Part shown: positions 53,462 to 61,932 of the stretch, one piece after another
Position numbering within the stretch: the first letter of the stretch is position 1
How the letters are laid out: each line of letters begins with the position of its first letter
Source of the DNA: Persicitalea jodogahamensis
Lineage (GTDB): Bacteria; Bacteroidota; Bacteroidia; Cytophagales; Spirosomataceae
Assembly (NCBI RefSeq): GCF_014651615.1
Contig: NZ_BMXF01000006.1
Location: 62,001 to 126,000 of the forward strand
Reading direction: 5' to 3'
Length of the DNA stretch: 64,000 bases
Program-made: the position numbers and the translations under genes
Notes under the pieces: generated by a model
Told to the model about the DNA's origin: nothing
The model's database searches: none
The model's input: the letters and a program-made list of their open reading frames with translations, nothing else

Positions 53462-56400
53462 CTATTCGATTCCCATAATCTCCTCGATCCGGATCAGATT
53501 AATATCGTACTCCAGAACGCTGTTGAGGTATTCTTCCTGCAACAAATACGCCTGCTGAACGGCGGCAAAAAACTCCACGTAGCCGATCTCCCCGCTGGTG
53601 TAGGCGGTCAGCGCGGTTTGGCGGATGAGAGTCGCCTGCGGTAAGGCTACATTTTCGTAATAATCCAGGGTAGCAGCCAGGCTTTGCTGCCGCGTACGGG
53701 CGGCTTCCAGCTCTGTGGCGAGTTGCCGGACAGTGTAGTTGAGTTGCGTTTCCTGAATTTGTTGCTGTATGCGTGTAGACTGCACCCTGGCCCTGAGGGC
53801 TTTGGTGAAAAGCGGAAAAGATACGCCTACGTGTATGGCACTATAGCCGTAGGTACGCTCGATGGACTGATTCAGTAAACCCAGCCGCCAATCGGGCAGA
53901 AAACTCTTTTGTTCCAGCCTGGTCTGAAAGCCGGTATTGGTAATCTGCTGTTTCAAAATATCGATTTGCGGATTGTTTTCCACCGCCACAAGGGCAGCGA
54001 TCGAATCGCTGACCGGACGTTTCAAGGCAATCAGCGTGTCGATGCGAAGGCTATCCGGAGTTTGGAGCAAAAGACGCAGGGCGGCATAGTGTACCTGACG
54101 TTCGCGAAGTGCGTTGCGGAGGCGTTGGCTGAGGTACTGCGCCCGGCTTTGGGCCGTAACTGCCTCCAGCCGATTAGACTCTCCCGTACGGAAACGGACA
54201 TCGGCTGCTCGGGCCGCTTCTCCGAAAAGTGTGCTTTGCTCGTTCAGCACATCCAGAAGCTTTTGATCGAAAAGCAATTGGTAGTATGTCCGCTTGACTT
54301 CATTCGCCAGCCGTACGCGCGTCACGGCCAACTGGTACTGCGCGCTCTGCACGTTTCCTTCGAACACTTCCCGCTGCGCCCTGTACAATCCCGGTGCCGA
54401 AAATGACTGAATCGCCGTCACCGTATAATCCAGGGGCCGTGCCTGCGTCTGTCCGTATTGCACATCTACGGCCGTCTTGGGCGGGTTGAACGAAGAAGGC
54501 AGCAAAGCCTGCTGCTGCTGAATCCCAAGCTGGTCGGATCTGATCAACAGATTCTGACCCATCGCCTCTTCAATGGATTCGGTAAGAGAAACTACCCGCT
54601 GCGCATGAACACGGTTGGAATAGCCACAAAGTGACAAAGCGACAAAGCCACAGAGTATGAGGGGGTAGTTTGGCAGCGCCCCCTTTTTCTCTCCTCCTTT
54701 TCGTCCATCCTCCCTTCTTCCCTTTACCAGACTATACAACACCGGCAGTACTACCAGCGTCAGCAGGGTTGCCGTTATCAAGCCGCCGATCACTACCGTT
54801 GCTAGCGGTCGCTGCACCTCGGCGCCCGCCGAAGTGGAGAGCGCCATCGGTAAGAAACCCAGCGATGCCACTGAGGCCGTCATGATGACGGGGCGGAAGC
54901 GGGCCTGCACACCATGCAAAATCCGGTCGAGGAGGTTTCGGTCTCCTTCTTTTTCCAATTGATTCAAATAACTGATCAAAACGATTCCGTTAAGCACCGC
55001 TACCCCAAACAGCGCGATAAAGCCCACGCCTGCCGAAATACTGAACGGCATATCGCGCAGCCACAACGCCCAGATGCCGCCCACTGCCGAGAAAGGAACG
55101 GCGGTAAAGATGAGCAAAGCCTCAACCAGCGATCCGAAGGTGAAGTAAAGCAGCACGAAGATCAGGGCCAGGGCCAGCGGCACAGCAATGAGCAGCCGAT
55201 CGCTGGCCTGTTGCAGGTTCTCAAACGCTCCTCCATAGCTATAGTAGTACCCTTCGGGCAACACGACGCCTTTTTCAATTTTGGCCTGAATTTCCTGCAC
55301 CACGCTTTGCACGTCGCGATTGAGAACGTTGATGCCGATGGTGATACGGCGCTTGGTATCGTCGCGTGAGATTTGGGCGGGCGCTTCCTGGTAAGTGATT
55401 TCGGCTAACTCGCCCAGAGGTACCGCCCCGCCCTGTGGCAGTGATACATACAGGTTACGCAGGTCGGTGAGGTCGGTGCGGTGAGCACTGTCGAGCCTCA
55501 CTACGAGGTCGAAGCGGCGCTCTCCCTCGAAGACTACGCCCGCCGTTTCACCCGCGAACGATGAGCGAATGAGCTGGTTGATGTCGGCCACGTCGAGATG
55601 GTACTGCGCCAGGCGATCGCGGTGGTACACGGCGTTGATCTGTGGCAGACCGACGATGGGTTCGACACGGCAACTAGCCACCCCATCAATGGGCGTGATA
55701 AGTGCAGCGGCAGCGTTGGCCCGCTCAAAAAGCAGGTTCAGGTCGTCACCGTATATTTTTACGACCACGTCGGAGCGTGCGCCGGTTATCATTTCGTTGA
55801 AGCGCATCTGAATGGGCTGGGTGAATTCAGCCATCACACCCGGTACTTCGCGCTCCAGTACTTCCTTCATCTTTTCGGACATTTCTTCACGACTGCTGGC
55901 CGAGGTCCACTCGCTGCGCGGCTTCATGTTGATCATCTGGTCGGTCATTTCAACGGGCATCGGGTCGGTGGGTACTTCCGAGGCCCCAATGCGGCCCACG
56001 ACCTGGCGGACTTCGGGGAAGTTTCGGAGCAGCGCACGTTCGGCCTTGAGGGAGGCTTGGATGGTTTCGGTCAGGGAAGTTCCCGTGGGCATTCTGAGGT
56101 CGATGGCAATGTCGCCCTCATCGAGTTGGGGGATGAACTCGCCGCCCAATGTGCTGAAGAGCCACGCACTTCCTGCCAGAATAACGACCGCCACCACGAC
56201 GACCGCGACGCGAAAATCCAAAGCCCGCCGCACGATGGGCTCGTAGCCAGCGTACATTTTCCCGACCAGCCGATCCGAAAAGTTGGGCTCATTTTTAATT
56301 TTCTTTTTCAAAAACAAAGCCGTAGCTGCCGGAACATAGGTCATGGAAAGTAACAGCGCGCCCACAATAGCGAAGCTGACCGTCATCGCCATCGGCTGGA

Positions 56401-57823
56401 ACATCTTGCCTTCGATTCCTGATAAGGACAGGATGGGAATATAGACGATCAGGATAATGATTTGCCCAAAAACGGCCGATTTCAAAATGCGGGAAGCGTT
56501 GGTCTGAACGGTATCGTCCATTTGATCCTGGGTTAGATTATCGCCCGTTTTCCAATGTCCATGCAGATAGTGTAACACTCCTTCAACTACAATCACCGAC
56601 CCATCCACGACCAGCCCGAAATCGATCGCGCCCAGACTCATCAAATTGGCCGACACACCGAACACATGCATCATCCCGAAGGTAAACAGCATTGCCAGCG
56701 GAATCACCGACGCCACGATCAGCCCGGCCCGCCAGTTGCCCAGCAGCAACACCAATACGAATATGACGATCAGCCCGCCTTCCAGCAGGTTTTTCTTGAC
56801 GGTGCTAATGGCACGGTCGATCAGCTCGGTGCGGTCGATGAACGGCTCGATACGCACGCCTTCGGGCAGCGATTTCTGAATGCGGGCTACGCGGTCCTTC
56901 ACCAGTTTGATGGTGCGCTCGGCGTCGGCGCCTTTAAGCATCAGCACCACGGCACCCACGGCTTCGCTCTGGCCGTCGCGCGTCATGGCTCCGTAGCGCA
57001 CGGCGGAGCCGAACTTCACGTCGGCTACGTTGCGCACCAGTAAGGGTACCCCATTGGCAGTTCTGAGCACGATATTACCGATATCGTCCAGGCTTTTTAC
57101 CGCACCTTCACCGCGGATGAAGAAGGCCTGGCTGCTTTTCTCAAGGTAACTGCCGCCCGTGTTGCCATTGTTGCGCTGCACAGCATCGAAGAGTTCCGCC
57201 AGCGTGACGCCCGCCGCGCGCAGCCGCTCGGGGTCGATACTGACCTCATACTGCTTCACATGGCCGCCGAAACTGCTCACTTCCACTACGCCGGGAATAC
57301 CCGCAAGCTGCCGCTTCACGATCCAGTCCTGCGCGGTACGGAGTTCGGTGAGGTCGTAGCGATCTTCGTAGCCAGGCTGGGGTACGAGGGTGTACTGGTA
57401 AATCTCGCCCAGGCCGGTAGTGATAGGGGCCAGGTAGGGCTTGCCAAACTCGGCGGGGATGTTTTGCGATGCCTGCGACAGTTGCTCGCCCACCAGTTGG
57501 CGGGCTTTGAGGATGTCCATCGCGTCGTCGAAAACTACGGTGATCACCGATAACCCCAGACGCGAAACGGATCGGATTTCCTCTACGCCTTGCACGTTGG
57601 CCAGGCTCAGCTCTACGGGCGTGGTGATGTACTGCTCCATTTCCTGCGCCGCCAGCGCGGGCGATTGTGTGAGTACCACGACCTGGTTGGTGGTAATATC
57701 GGGTACGGCGTCGATGGGTAGTTTCGAGAGCGCATACGCTCCCCAGCCGATCAGCCCCAGTACCAACATTCCGACGATAAGCTTGTGGCGTACGCTGAAA
57801 CGAATGATGGATTCAAATGACAT
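53462..57823 (-). CDS. CusA/CzcA heavy-metal RND pump fused to a TolC-like outer-membrane channel domain
   Basis: A 1,453-residue protein from ATG 57823. Residues 1-1035 are a full HME-RND pump: MSFESIIRFSVRHKLIVG, AVPDITTNQVVVLTQSPALA, 12 helices, and the proton-relay helix GAIDFGLVVDGSVIVVEG near 400. After a charged linker GRREDGRKGGEKKG (about 1036-1045) comes one more hydrophobic segment (about 1046-1068, PLILCGFVALSLCG) ending VHAQ, which looks like an internal signal peptide. The remaining 385 residues are TolC-like helical repeats (LANEVKRTYYQLLFDQKLLDV, TGESNRLEAVTAQSRAQYL, VRQLATELEAARTRQQSL). Ordinary pumps end near residue 1040. Such fusions are known in Bacteroidota. Confidence 0.94.
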   Translation of the reverse strand: MSFESIIRFSVRHKLIVGMLVLGLIGWGAYALSKLPIDAVPDITTNQVVVLTQSPALAAQEMEQYITTPVELSLANVQGVEEIRSVSRLGLSVITVVFDDAMDILKARQLVGEQLSQASQNIPAEFGKPYLAPITTGLGEIYQYTLVPQPGYEDRYDLTELRTAQDWIVKRQLAGIPGVVEVSSFGGHVKQYEVSIDPERLRAAGVTLAELFDAVQRNNGNTGGSYLEKSSQAFFIRGEGAVKSLDDIGNIVLRTANGVPLLVRNVADVKFGSAVRYGAMTRDGQSEAVGAVVLMLKGADAERTIKLVKDRVARIQKSLPEGVRIEPFIDRTELIDRAISTVKKNLLEGGLIVIFVLVLLLGNWRAGLIVASVIPLAMLFTFGMMHVFGVSANLMSLGAIDFGLVVDGSVIVVEGVLHYLHGHWKTGDNLTQDQMDDTVQTNASRILKSAVFGQIIILIVYIPILSLSGIEGKMFQPMAMTVSFAIVGALLLSMTYVPAATALFLKKKIKNEPNFSDRLVGKMYAGYEPIVRRALDFRVAVVVVAVVILAGSAWLFSTLGGEFIPQLDEGDIAIDLRMPTGTSLTETIQASLKAERALLRNFPEVRQVVGRIGASEVPTDPMPVEMTDQMINMKPRSEWTSASSREEMSEKMKEVLEREVPGVMAEFTQPIQMRFNEMITGARSDVVVKIYGDDLNLLFERANAAAALITPIDGVASCRVEPIVGLPQINAVYHRDRLAQYHLDVADINQLIRSSFAGETAGVVFEGERRFDLVVRLDSAHRTDLTDLRNLYVSLPQGGAVPLGELAEITYQEAPAQISRDDTKRRITIGINVLNRDVQSVVQEIQAKIEKGVVLPEGYYYSYGGAFENLQQASDRLLIAVPLALALIFVLLYFTFGSLVEALLIFTAVPFSAVGGIWALWLRDMPFSISAGVGFIALFGVAVLNGIVLISYLNQLEKEGDRNLLDRILHGVQARFRPVIMTASVASLGFLPMALSTSAGAEVQRPLATVVIGGLITATLLTLVVLPVLYSLVKGRREDGRKGGEKKGALPNYPLILCGFVALSLCGYSNRVHAQRVVSLTESIEEAMGQNLLIRSDQLGIQQQQALLPSSFNPPKTAVDVQYGQTQARPLDYTVTAIQSFSAPGLYRAQREVFEGNVQSAQYQLAVTRVRLANEVKRTYYQLLFDQKLLDVLNEQSTLFGEAARAADVRFRTGESNRLEAVTAQSRAQYLSQRLRNALRERQVHYAALRLLLQTPDSLRIDTLIALKRPVSDSIAALVAVENNPQIDILKQQITNTGFQTRLEQKSFLPDWRLGLLNQSIERTYGYSAIHVGVSFPLFTKALRARVQSTRIQQQIQETQLNYTVRQLATELEAARTRQQSLAATLDYYENVALPQATLIRQTALTAYTSGEIGYVEFFAAVQQAYLLQEEYLNSVLEYDINLIRIEEIMGIE

Positions 57824-57850
57824 TTTGTAAGGTATTGTGCTGCGCGCCGG

Positions 57851-57871
57851 GCATTCCACAAAGCGGAATGC
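57851..57871 (-). promoter_or_regulatory. Short hairpin in the cusA leader
   Basis: A 7-bp perfect inverted repeat (GCATTCC at 57851-57857, GGAATGC at 57865-57871) with a 7-nt loop lies 28 bp before the cusA ATG. It could be a leader hairpin or an operator for a metal sensor; no T run follows, so it is not a terminator. Confidence 0.35.
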
Positions 57872-57968
57872 TTACCATTGCGGTACACAGACGAAGATTT
57901 TAGAAAGAAAATTGGATAGGGAGAAACAAGCTATTCTCCGTTTAGCGCATAGTTGCGCCGTAGGCAGC

Positions 57969-58355
57969 CTATAATTTAGGCGGATTGAGCAGGATGCTCT
58001 TAAACTGGAATGAGTATAGGTTATTCCAGAAGAAATTTTTCAGACGCGAAAAAACGGCTGTCTTGACGTCAGCTACTTCCAGAACAAGCAGGGTGGGCAA
58101 ATATAGGAGTACCGAAGCATGAAGATTCAGGCAGGGTAGTTTGCTGTGATCTTCCGTGCCTTTGTGCTCCGACCCCGCCCCGTAATGCATTTGCAGGAAA
58201 GTCAGAAAGCTGATATCGCCATCGGCTTTCTGTAAATGAAGCTGATAGTGTTGCACCAAATCAGGGAGCTTGGCCAGTTCGTGCCAACCATTGCCCGGCA
58301 GCAGGCTGCCGATCAAGAGGTTAAAAGACAGGAAACAGACGAGGAAACTCTTCAT
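57969..58355 (-). CDS. Small exported protein upstream of cusA
   Basis: A 128-residue protein with an N-terminal signal/anchor (MKSFLVCFLSFNLLIGSLLPG) followed by a His-containing helical part: ELAKLPDLVQHYQLHLQKADGDISFLTFLQMHYGAGSEHKG, DHSKLPCLNLHAS. A second hydrophobic stretch (about 82-97) follows. The His and Cys residues could bind metal. It lies 145 bp before the cusA-tolC fusion in the same direction; small proteins of this kind are common in front of Bacteroidota metal pumps. Function unknown; accessory or sensor role is inference. Confidence 0.72.
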   Translation of the reverse strand: MKSFLVCFLSFNLLIGSLLPGNGWHELAKLPDLVQHYQLHLQKADGDISFLTFLQMHYGAGSEHKGTEDHSKLPCLNLHASVLLYLPTLLVLEVADVKTAVFSRLKNFFWNNLYSFQFKSILLNPPKL

Positions 58356-58485
58356 AACTCCAAAATGGACGAACTCATGAGGCCTTAACGACCAAAACTA
58401 TTCAATTAATTCTACGGGTTGGTAGTTTGTAAAAAATTTAGAATTATTACAAATAGTTTTGGGAAGGATTGAATCATAAAGAGTA

Positions 58486-58497
58486 CCTGCCGGCAGG
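58486..58497. repeat. 12-bp perfect palindrome upstream of the DUF2809 gene
   Basis: CCTGCCGGCAGG is self-complementary. It lies in the 195-bp gap between divergent genes. Protein-binding or hairpin function unknown; no second copy was seen in the window. Confidence 0.35.
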
Positions 58498-58549
58498 ACG
58501 CAGTCGGTCAAGGGCGCTCGTAAATAAGCAGGAACTAGGTAAATCAAAA

Positions 58550-58957
58550 ATGTCCAGTATGCTACGCTTCAACTCAAAATATTTTTTATTCACGATAATC
58601 TTATTTTTAGTTGAAGTTTGTATTGCCTTATTCGTCCACGATAGCTTTGTCCGGCCGTTCTTCGGCGATTTTTTAGTAGTAATTCTCGTTTACTGCTTCA
58701 TCAAATCGTTTCTGGATATTTCAATCGTGGCGGCCTCAATTGTGGCGCTGTTGTTTTCGTATTTTGTGGAAACGCTGCAGTACTTGAACATTGTCGAAAT
58801 ACTGGGGCTTCAGAATTCGAACCTGGCAAGGACGGTCATTGGTACTTCTTTCGCTTGGGAGGATATCGTGGCTTACACGCTTGGGATCGTTTTTATCTTT
58901 TTTCTGGAGAGGAAACTAGCTAGCCCCAATTCCACTCATCGCCAGCCCGAAATATAA
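58550..58957 (+). CDS. DUF2809-family membrane protein
   Basis: From ATG 58550 the protein has 135 residues and four hydrophobic segments (about 12-32, 37-58, 62-80, 105-125). FNSKYFLFTIILFLVEVCIA, FVRPFFGDFLVVILVYCFIK and GTSFAWEDIVAYTLGIVFIF are the DUF2809 pattern. A second ATG three codons on, and an in-frame TTG at 58469, are possible starts. Function unknown. It is followed 60 bp later by the polysaccharide lyase-like gene in the same direction. Confidence 0.88.
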   Translation: MSSMLRFNSKYFLFTIILFLVEVCIALFVHDSFVRPFFGDFLVVILVYCFIKSFLDISIVAASIVALLFSYFVETLQYLNIVEILGLQNSNLARTVIGTSFAWEDIVAYTLGIVFIFFLERKLASPNSTHRQPEI

Positions 58958-59017
58958 TCCGGGATGAGCCCTCACAACTTTAAGGTACACCAGCCCATTT
59001 TTTCGTCTTAATGGGTA

Positions 59018-61084
59018 ATGAGACATTACACAAATTTTTTCTATCTGGTCGGCTTACTAGTGTTAGCAGTAGCCATTTTTCCTCCAACCTCGGCGGGCCA
59101 AAACTTCGCGCATCCCGGGATCAACCAGACCAGGGCCGATTTGGACTATATGAAGGCGCAGGTACTGAAAGGCCAGGAACCTTATAAGAGTGCCTTCGAG
59201 CGGCTTAAAGCGGAAACCGACCTTGAATTTGTGGTCACGCCTTATGCCCACGTGCTGCGAGGTCCCTACGGCAAGCCCAACATTGGAGGGAACGACCTTT
59301 CCAAAGGAGCGCAAATGGCCTACAATTGCGCCGTGGTTTGGTACATCACCGGCGATAAAGCTTATGCCAACAAGGCTATTGAAATTCTGGATGCCTGGTC
59401 GTCGACATTGTGGGATTTCGATTACAACGACGCGAAATTACTAGCCGCCTGGACAGGTCATGTACTTTGCAATGCCGCCGAAATACTACGCTACACGCCT
59501 TCGGGCTGGCAGCAAAAGGGCGTAGACCAGTTTACGCACCTGATGATGACGGTGTACTACCCGCTGTTGCGGTACTATTTTCCGCAAGCCAATGGCAACT
59601 GGGATGGGGCGATCATTCATTCCATTTTAGCCATTGCCGTTTTTACCGACAATCGGCCTTTGTTCAATCAGGCCATGGATCACCTTTTACACGGGCCCGT
59701 AAACGGAAGTTTGTTCAAATACATCTACCCCAGCGGACAATGTCAGGAAACGGCGCGCGATCAGGCCCATGTTCAACTGGGGCTAGGGGAATTTGCCGGC
59801 GCTGCTCAAATCGCCTTTACGCAAGGAGTGGACGTCTTCTCGATGGCCGATCACCGTCTGGCCCTGGGGTATGAGTACACCGCGAAGTTTCTGCTTGGCG
59901 AGCCGCCGCATTCTTACGGGGAGATTTCGCAGCGCGCCAAAACGCTGCGGGACGATTACGAGTATATCTACCAGCACTATTCAGCCCGGGGAATCGAGCT
60001 ACCCTATACCAAGATGGCTGCCGACTCGGTCCGTCCAAAGGCTTCCCGCTCTATCCTCACCTCCGTTCGCAAACCGCTGGATAAGATAGTTAGTAAACCG
60101 GCTGGGCCTACCATGAGTACGATTGGGTACATCGCGGGCGCCATAACTACCCCTGCTGCCAAAATTCCCGCTGATGCCCTGCGGGTGCAGCCGGGAGGTT
60201 CTATTCAGGACGCATTGGATACCGCAGCGGGCAGTGGCCGCTGGGTAGTGGCGACGGCGGGTTTGCACACGTTGCCAACTACGCTCAAAATCCCGAGCGG
60301 GGTGACGCTGGCGGGTGAAGGGATCGAAACCATGCTTTTCCTCGACCCAAACTCCGACGAAAGGGATGCCATTGTAGGGGCGAGCGACGACTTGCAAGAC
60401 GTCACGCTCCGGGATTTTGTGCTGGAAGGTGCCACCAAGGCTGAGGTAGGGAGTGACCCCAACACCCGCCGTTCGTTCCGTAGTACGGCCAAGCGCGGGG
60501 GCGTCCTGTTTATTTCCCCGCAGCGGGGTGGAATGAAAAACCTCAATTTCATCAATCTCACCGTCCAGAATTGTACGTACAACGGCGTGTTCGTGAGTGG
60601 TGCTTCCAATGTATCGGTCACGGACTGCGACTTCACGGAGAATGGCTCGTACGTGGTGCCGGGGCCAAAATTGCAGCACAACTTACTCCTGACTTATTGC
60701 GACAAGGTTTCTATTAAGGGTAGTCGACTGGATACCTCGCCCTTCGGAAGCGGCCTTTCGCTGAGTCACTGCCGGGATGTCGAGGTTACCGATACCGAAA
60801 TAGCCCGCAACGGGTATTACGGCGTCCTGATCGCCGAATCGGAAAACGTAATGGTCGAGAAGAGCCTGATCGAAGCCAACGACCGCAGCGGCGTGATGAT
60901 GGAGTTTCTGGACAAAGGTTCGAGCCAGATAACGGTTCGGAGCAACCGGATTCAGTATAATAACGGATTCGGGGTAGAGTCGTATGCTACCAAAGACGGG
61001 ACGGTAAAAAGCAATGTATACGAAGGAAATGGCTTGGCCGGGCAGGAAAAAATCAGTCCTGAAAGGCGGGTTATTATGGAGTAG
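59018..61084 (+). CDS. Putative polysaccharide lyase: alginate-lyase-like toroid fused to a right-handed beta-helix
   Basis: A 688-residue exported protein; signal peptide ends TSAGQ (about 28). Residues about 30-335 are an alpha/alpha-toroid of the alginate-lyase family (Pfam Alginate_lyase type): HPGINQTRADLDYMKAQVLK, NCAVVWYITGDKAYANKAI, WTGHVLCNAAEILRYT, NGNWDGAIIHSILAIAVFTD, GQCQETARDQAHVQLGLGEF. Residues about 385-680 are parallel beta-helix coils of the NosD/PL6 type: VQPGGSIQDALDTAAGSGRW, NLTVQNCTYNGVFVSG, ARNGYYGVLIAESENVMVEK, RIQYNNGFGVESYATKD. The toroid could cleave uronate polymer; the helix could be a second lyase/epimerase or a binding domain. No lipobox or T9SS domain is seen. 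It may serve the uronate operon at the left end. Confidence 0.85.
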   Translation: MRHYTNFFYLVGLLVLAVAIFPPTSAGQNFAHPGINQTRADLDYMKAQVLKGQEPYKSAFERLKAETDLEFVVTPYAHVLRGPYGKPNIGGNDLSKGAQMAYNCAVVWYITGDKAYANKAIEILDAWSSTLWDFDYNDAKLLAAWTGHVLCNAAEILRYTPSGWQQKGVDQFTHLMMTVYYPLLRYYFPQANGNWDGAIIHSILAIAVFTDNRPLFNQAMDHLLHGPVNGSLFKYIYPSGQCQETARDQAHVQLGLGEFAGAAQIAFTQGVDVFSMADHRLALGYEYTAKFLLGEPPHSYGEISQRAKTLRDDYEYIYQHYSARGIELPYTKMAADSVRPKASRSILTSVRKPLDKIVSKPAGPTMSTIGYIAGAITTPAAKIPADALRVQPGGSIQDALDTAAGSGRWVVATAGLHTLPTTLKIPSGVTLAGEGIETMLFLDPNSDERDAIVGASDDLQDVTLRDFVLEGATKAEVGSDPNTRRSFRSTAKRGGVLFISPQRGGMKNLNFINLTVQNCTYNGVFVSGASNVSVTDCDFTENGSYVVPGPKLQHNLLLTYCDKVSIKGSRLDTSPFGSGLSLSHCRDVEVTDTEIARNGYYGVLIAESENVMVEKSLIEANDRSGVMMEFLDKGSSQITVRSNRIQYNNGFGVESYATKDGTVKSNVYEGNGLAGQEKISPERRVIME

Positions 61085-61133
61085 TTGGCACTTTTACGAT
61101 TTTTGACCTCCGAGCTTATGGATTAACTTTATA

Positions 61134-61901
61134 CTATAAGTCAAATTTACCTACAAAGCTTGGATCATTTCCTTCAGCCGGATAGTGATAGTAAATTACA
61201 AACATCTTCGTTTTGGTGGGTATGCCTTTGGTGTTAGTGTTATTAATCCGAGTATTTTTACGCAAACATTCCAAAAGGCGTTGGGCAAGTTCTGCGTTAT
61301 TAAATTCCTGAAGCGCCGTTATTTTTTTGATAGACAAATCTTCGCTTACGTCTATTTCGTAAACAGCAAACCTGCGTTGATTTTCATAACCCTTTATGTT
61401 TTCATCGCAGCCACCCAAACTAAATAAGGTCAAATGATAGGGATTGAAAGAATCCAAATTCTTTTTTTTTATAAAATCCAGCGTCGCTAGTTTCAGCTCA
61501 ATACTCTTTTTGTCATTACTGGCGGCCTTAGGATGCTGGATGGGATCAAAGCGATCGAGCTGTTGGCTGCCTGAACACGGCCCGAAACCGGGAATTCCCT
61601 TTTGGTCCAACTTGGCAAAAACCAGCCAGGTGGAGCCTTCCGGTAGCGAAAACGCGCAAGAAGTGTTAGCCATAGTGTTTATTTTCAGAGTTGGGGTACC
61701 TTTACCCTTATACAGGTTCAGTTGCTCAATTTCTACGTTGAGATAGCTGTCACTCTCGGGATCGGGCGTCGCTTTCATTATTCTCACCAAAGCCACGTAG
61801 CCAGAACTTTGGTAGTTCTCAGCAAGAATAGGGTAAGAACAATGACAGCCCGATGCCTGAAAGGACCAGAGTGCGAAAAACAGACCTAGTATTTTTTTCA
61901 T
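61134..61901 (-). CDS. Exported NTR/TIMP-like protein with CxC mature N-terminus
   Basis: A 255-residue protein whose signal sequence ends ASG, leaving CHCSYP (C19, C21) at the mature N-terminus. A Cys-x-Cys start followed by a beta-barrel (YVALVRIMKATPDPE, YLNVEIEQLNLYKGKGTPTLKI, TSCAFSLPEGSTWLVFA) and further Cys (positions about 82, 110, 113) is the layout of netrin/TIMP-type NTR folds, in which the first Cys can bind the active-site zinc of metalloproteases. Alternatively ASGC is a weak lipobox and it is a lipoprotein. The C-terminal half is unfamiliar. It follows the GH16-like gene by 31 bp, same direction. Role unknown. Confidence 0.7.
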   Translation of the reverse strand: MKKILGLFFALWSFQASGCHCSYPILAENYQSSGYVALVRIMKATPDPESDSYLNVEIEQLNLYKGKGTPTLKINTMANTSCAFSLPEGSTWLVFAKLDQKGIPGFGPCSGSQQLDRFDPIQHPKAASNDKKSIELKLATLDFIKKKNLDSFNPYHLTLFSLGGCDENIKGYENQRRFAVYEIDVSEDLSIKKITALQEFNNAELAQRLLECLRKNTRINNTNTKGIPTKTKMFVIYYHYPAEGNDPSFVGKFDL

Positions 61902-61932
61902 AATATAGAATTGTTTACGAAGTGGGGAACAA

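Noticed and set aside
55598-56353. Long plus-strand frame of 251 codons opposite the CusA gene
   Set aside because: Antisense shadow of a high-GC coding region; no family motif, no start context, and the opposite strand encodes a clear RND pump.
57824-57859. A 12-residue longer N-terminus of CusA
   Set aside because: It adds residues unlike RND pumps, which start directly at the MxxxIIxFSxRxK helix coded from 57823.
58486-58497. CCTGCCGGCAGG as a REP-type repeat or operator
   Set aside because: A 12-bp palindrome alone is weak evidence and no second copy was seen; kept only as a low-confidence repeat.
59999-60679. 226-codon minus-strand frame inside the lyase-like gene
   Set aside because: Arg-rich antisense shadow; the plus strand shows a coherent two-domain protein.
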